A stretch of 64,000 nucleotides of DNA from Spongilla lacustris. Taxonomy: Eukaryota; Porifera; Demospongiae; Spongillida; Spongillidae. Shown piece after piece: positions 61,794 through 64,000 of the stretch. A program made the position numbers and the translations under genes. The stretch lies in assembly GCA_949361645.1 (NCBI GenBank), contig OX442421.1:5003320-5067319 (forward strand). Direction: 5' to 3'. The notes beneath the pieces were generated by a model. It did not search any database, was not told the DNA's origin, and saw only the letters and a program-made list of their open reading frames with translations. The stretch's first letter is position 1; each line of letters starts with the position of its first letter.

Positions 61794-64000
61794 TTAATGC
61801 ACATGTCACTGGGACTCATCTGACCCCTAATGCACATGTCACTGGGACTCATCTGACCCTTAATGCACATGTCACTGGGACTCATCTGACCCTTAACGCA
61901 CATGTCACTGGGACTCATCTGACCCTTAACGCACATGTCACTGGGACTCATCTGACCCTTAATGCACATGCCACTGGGACTCATCTGACCCTTAATGCAC
62001 ATGTCACTGGGACTCATCTGACCCTTAACGCACATGTCACTGGGACTCATCTGACCCTTAATGCACATGCCACTGGGACTCATCTGACCCTTAATGCACA
62101 TGTCACTGGGACTCATCTGACCCTTAATGCACATGTCACTGGGACTCATCTGACCCTTAATGCACATGTCACTGGGACTCATCTGACCCTTAACGCACAT
62201 GTTACTGGGACTCATCTGACCCTTAATGCACATGCCACTGGGACTCATCTGACCCTTAATGCACATGTCACTGGGACTCATCTGACCCTTAATGCACATG
62301 TCACTGGGACTCATCTGACCCTTAATGCACATGTCACTGGGACTCATCTGACCCTTAATGCACATGTCACTGGGACTCATCTGACCCTTAACGCATATGT
62401 CACTGGGACTCATCTGACCCTTAATGCAAATGCACATGCCACTGGGACTCATCTGACCCTTAATGCACATGTCACTGGGACTCATCTGACCCTTAACGCA
62501 CATGTCACTGGGACTCATCTGACCCTTAACGCACATGTCACTGGGACTCATCTGACCCTTAACGCACATGTCACTGGGACTCATCTGACCCTTAACACAC
62601 ATGTCACTGGGACTCAACTGACCCTTAATGCACATGCCACTGGGACTCATCTGACCCTTAATGCACATGTCACTGGGACTCATCTGACCCTTAACGCACA
62701 TGCCACTGGGACTCATCTGACCCTTAATGCACATGTCACTGGGACTCATCTGACCCTTAATGCACATGTCACTGGGACTCATCTGACCCTTAATGCACAT
62801 GTCACTGGGACTCATCTGACCCTTAATGCACATGTCACTGGGACTCATCTGACCCTTAACGCACATGTCACTGGGACTCATCTGACCCTTAATGCAAATG
62901 CACATGCCACTGGGACTCATCTGACCCTTAATGCACATGTCACTGGGACTCATCTGACCCTTAACGCACATGTCACTGGGACTCATCTGACCCTTAACGC
63001 ACATGTCACTGGGACTCAACTGACCCTTAATGCACATGCCACTGGGACTCATCTGACCCTTAATGCACATGTCACTGGGACTCATCTGACCCTTAACGCA
63101 CATGTCACTGGGACTCATCTGACCCTTAATGCAAATGCACATGCCACTGGGACTCATCTGACCCTTAATGCACATGTCACTGGGACTCATCTGACCCTTA
63201 ATGCACATGTCACTGGGACTCATCTGACCCTTAACGCACATGTCACTGGGACTCATCTGACCCTTAACGCACATGTCACTGGGACTCATCTGACCCTTAA
63301 CACACATGCCACTGGGACTCATCTGACCCTTAACGCACATGTCACTGGGACTCATCTGACCCTTAACACACATGTCACTGGGACTCAACTGACCCTTAAT
63401 GCACATGCCACTGGGACTCATCTGACCCTTAATGCACATGTCACTGGGACTCATCTGACCCTTAATGCACATGTCACTGGGACTCATCTGACCCTTAACG
63501 CACATGTCACTGGGACTCATCTGACCCTTAACGCACATGCCACTGGGACTCATCTGACCCTTAATGCACATGTCACTGGGACTCATCTGACCCTTAATGC
63601 ACATGTCACTGGGACTCATCTGACCCTTAATGCACATGTCACTGGGACTCATCTGACCCTTAACGCACATGTCACTGGGACTCATCTGACCCTTAATGCA
63701 AATGCACATGCCACTGGGACTCATCTGACCCTTAATGCACATGTCACTGGGACTCATCTGACCCTTAACGCACATGTCACTGGGACTCATCTGACCCTTA
63801 ACGCACATGTCACTGGGACTCATCTGACCCTTAACGCACATGTCACTGGGACTCATCTGACCCTTAACGCACATGTCACTGGGACTCAACTGACCCTTAA
63901 CGCACATGCCACTGGGACTCATCTGACCCTTAATGCACATGTCACTGGGACTCATCTGACCCTTAACGCACATGCCACTGGGACTCATCTGACCCTTAAT
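61794..64000. repeat. 33-bp satellite array, over 60 copies, runs off the window
   Basis: Units TTAATGCACATGTCACTGGG plus ACTCATCTGACCC, with recurrent TGC/CGC and GTC/GCC variants. A 39-bp unit (TTAATGCAAATGCACATGCC) recurs at about 62419, 62890, 63127 and 63689, marking higher-order structure. The 762-codon minus-strand frame (MSPSDMCVKGQ repeats) is a by-product of the 33-bp period. Confidence 0.96.

Noticed and set aside
61700..63988. 762-codon minus-strand frame with an 11-residue repeat
   Set aside because: 33-bp satellite; no signal peptide, non-repeat domain or splice context, and the non-repeat end lies in a transposon.

Overview
This window is eukaryotic nuclear DNA from an animal. 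Split genes with canonical GT-AG introns, a Runt-domain transcription factor and an axonemal DnaJ protein show this. A RUNX protein without a C-terminal Groucho-binding tail and a CDF transporter of the DxxxD (Mn-type) class would fit a sponge or another early-branching animal, but that is inference. By eye, roughly a quarter to 30 percent of the window is tandem repeat (minisatellites of 16-42 bp, GT/CA tracts, long poly-G and poly-C runs), mostly inside introns. Almost all of the longest open frames are these repeats read as protein and are not genes.

Layout, left to right. 1-3.6 kb: minisatellite, CA tract and a 449-bp foldback element flanked by TTAA. 3.65-4.82 kb (+): CDF cation transporter copy A. 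4.8-7.7 kb: no gene, three more foldback elements, poly-G. 7.7-10.2 kb (+): CDF copy B. 10.44-14.02 kb (-): complete nine-exon DNAJB13. 14.13-23.95 kb (+): complete five-exon MGME1, divergent from DNAJB13 across 118 bp. 24-26.3 kb: minisatellites. 26.37-30.86 kb (-): SUPT3H, recognisable at both ends, with one apparent frameshift and its histone-fold exons missing beside a 200-N gap. 30.9-40.6 kb: repeats and no gene I can name. 40.61-44.31 kb (+): RUNX, five coding exons. 44.3-49.2 kb: no confident gene; one candidate minus-strand gene start at 47.8 kb. 49.27-59.63 kb (+): 5' part of a SMARCAD1/Fun30-type chromatin remodeller, cut just before its Walker A exon. 59.6-64 kb: minisatellites, a 521-bp TTAA-flanked element and a 33-bp satellite running off the end.

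How the genes relate. The two CDF copies are a local duplication; copy A carries the tail of DNAJB13's last coding exon, so copy B is the parental locus. DNAJB13 (cilia) and MGME1 (mitochondrial DNA) look as if they share one bidirectional promoter containing an RFX X-box-like site. SUPT3H and RUNX stand head to head, as SUPT3H and RUNX2 do in vertebrates. I found no CRISPR array, tRNA, rRNA, viral gene or toxin gene. The most notable content is the microsynteny, the duplication history, a duplicated RUNX mini-exon and the exceptional intronic minisatellite load.
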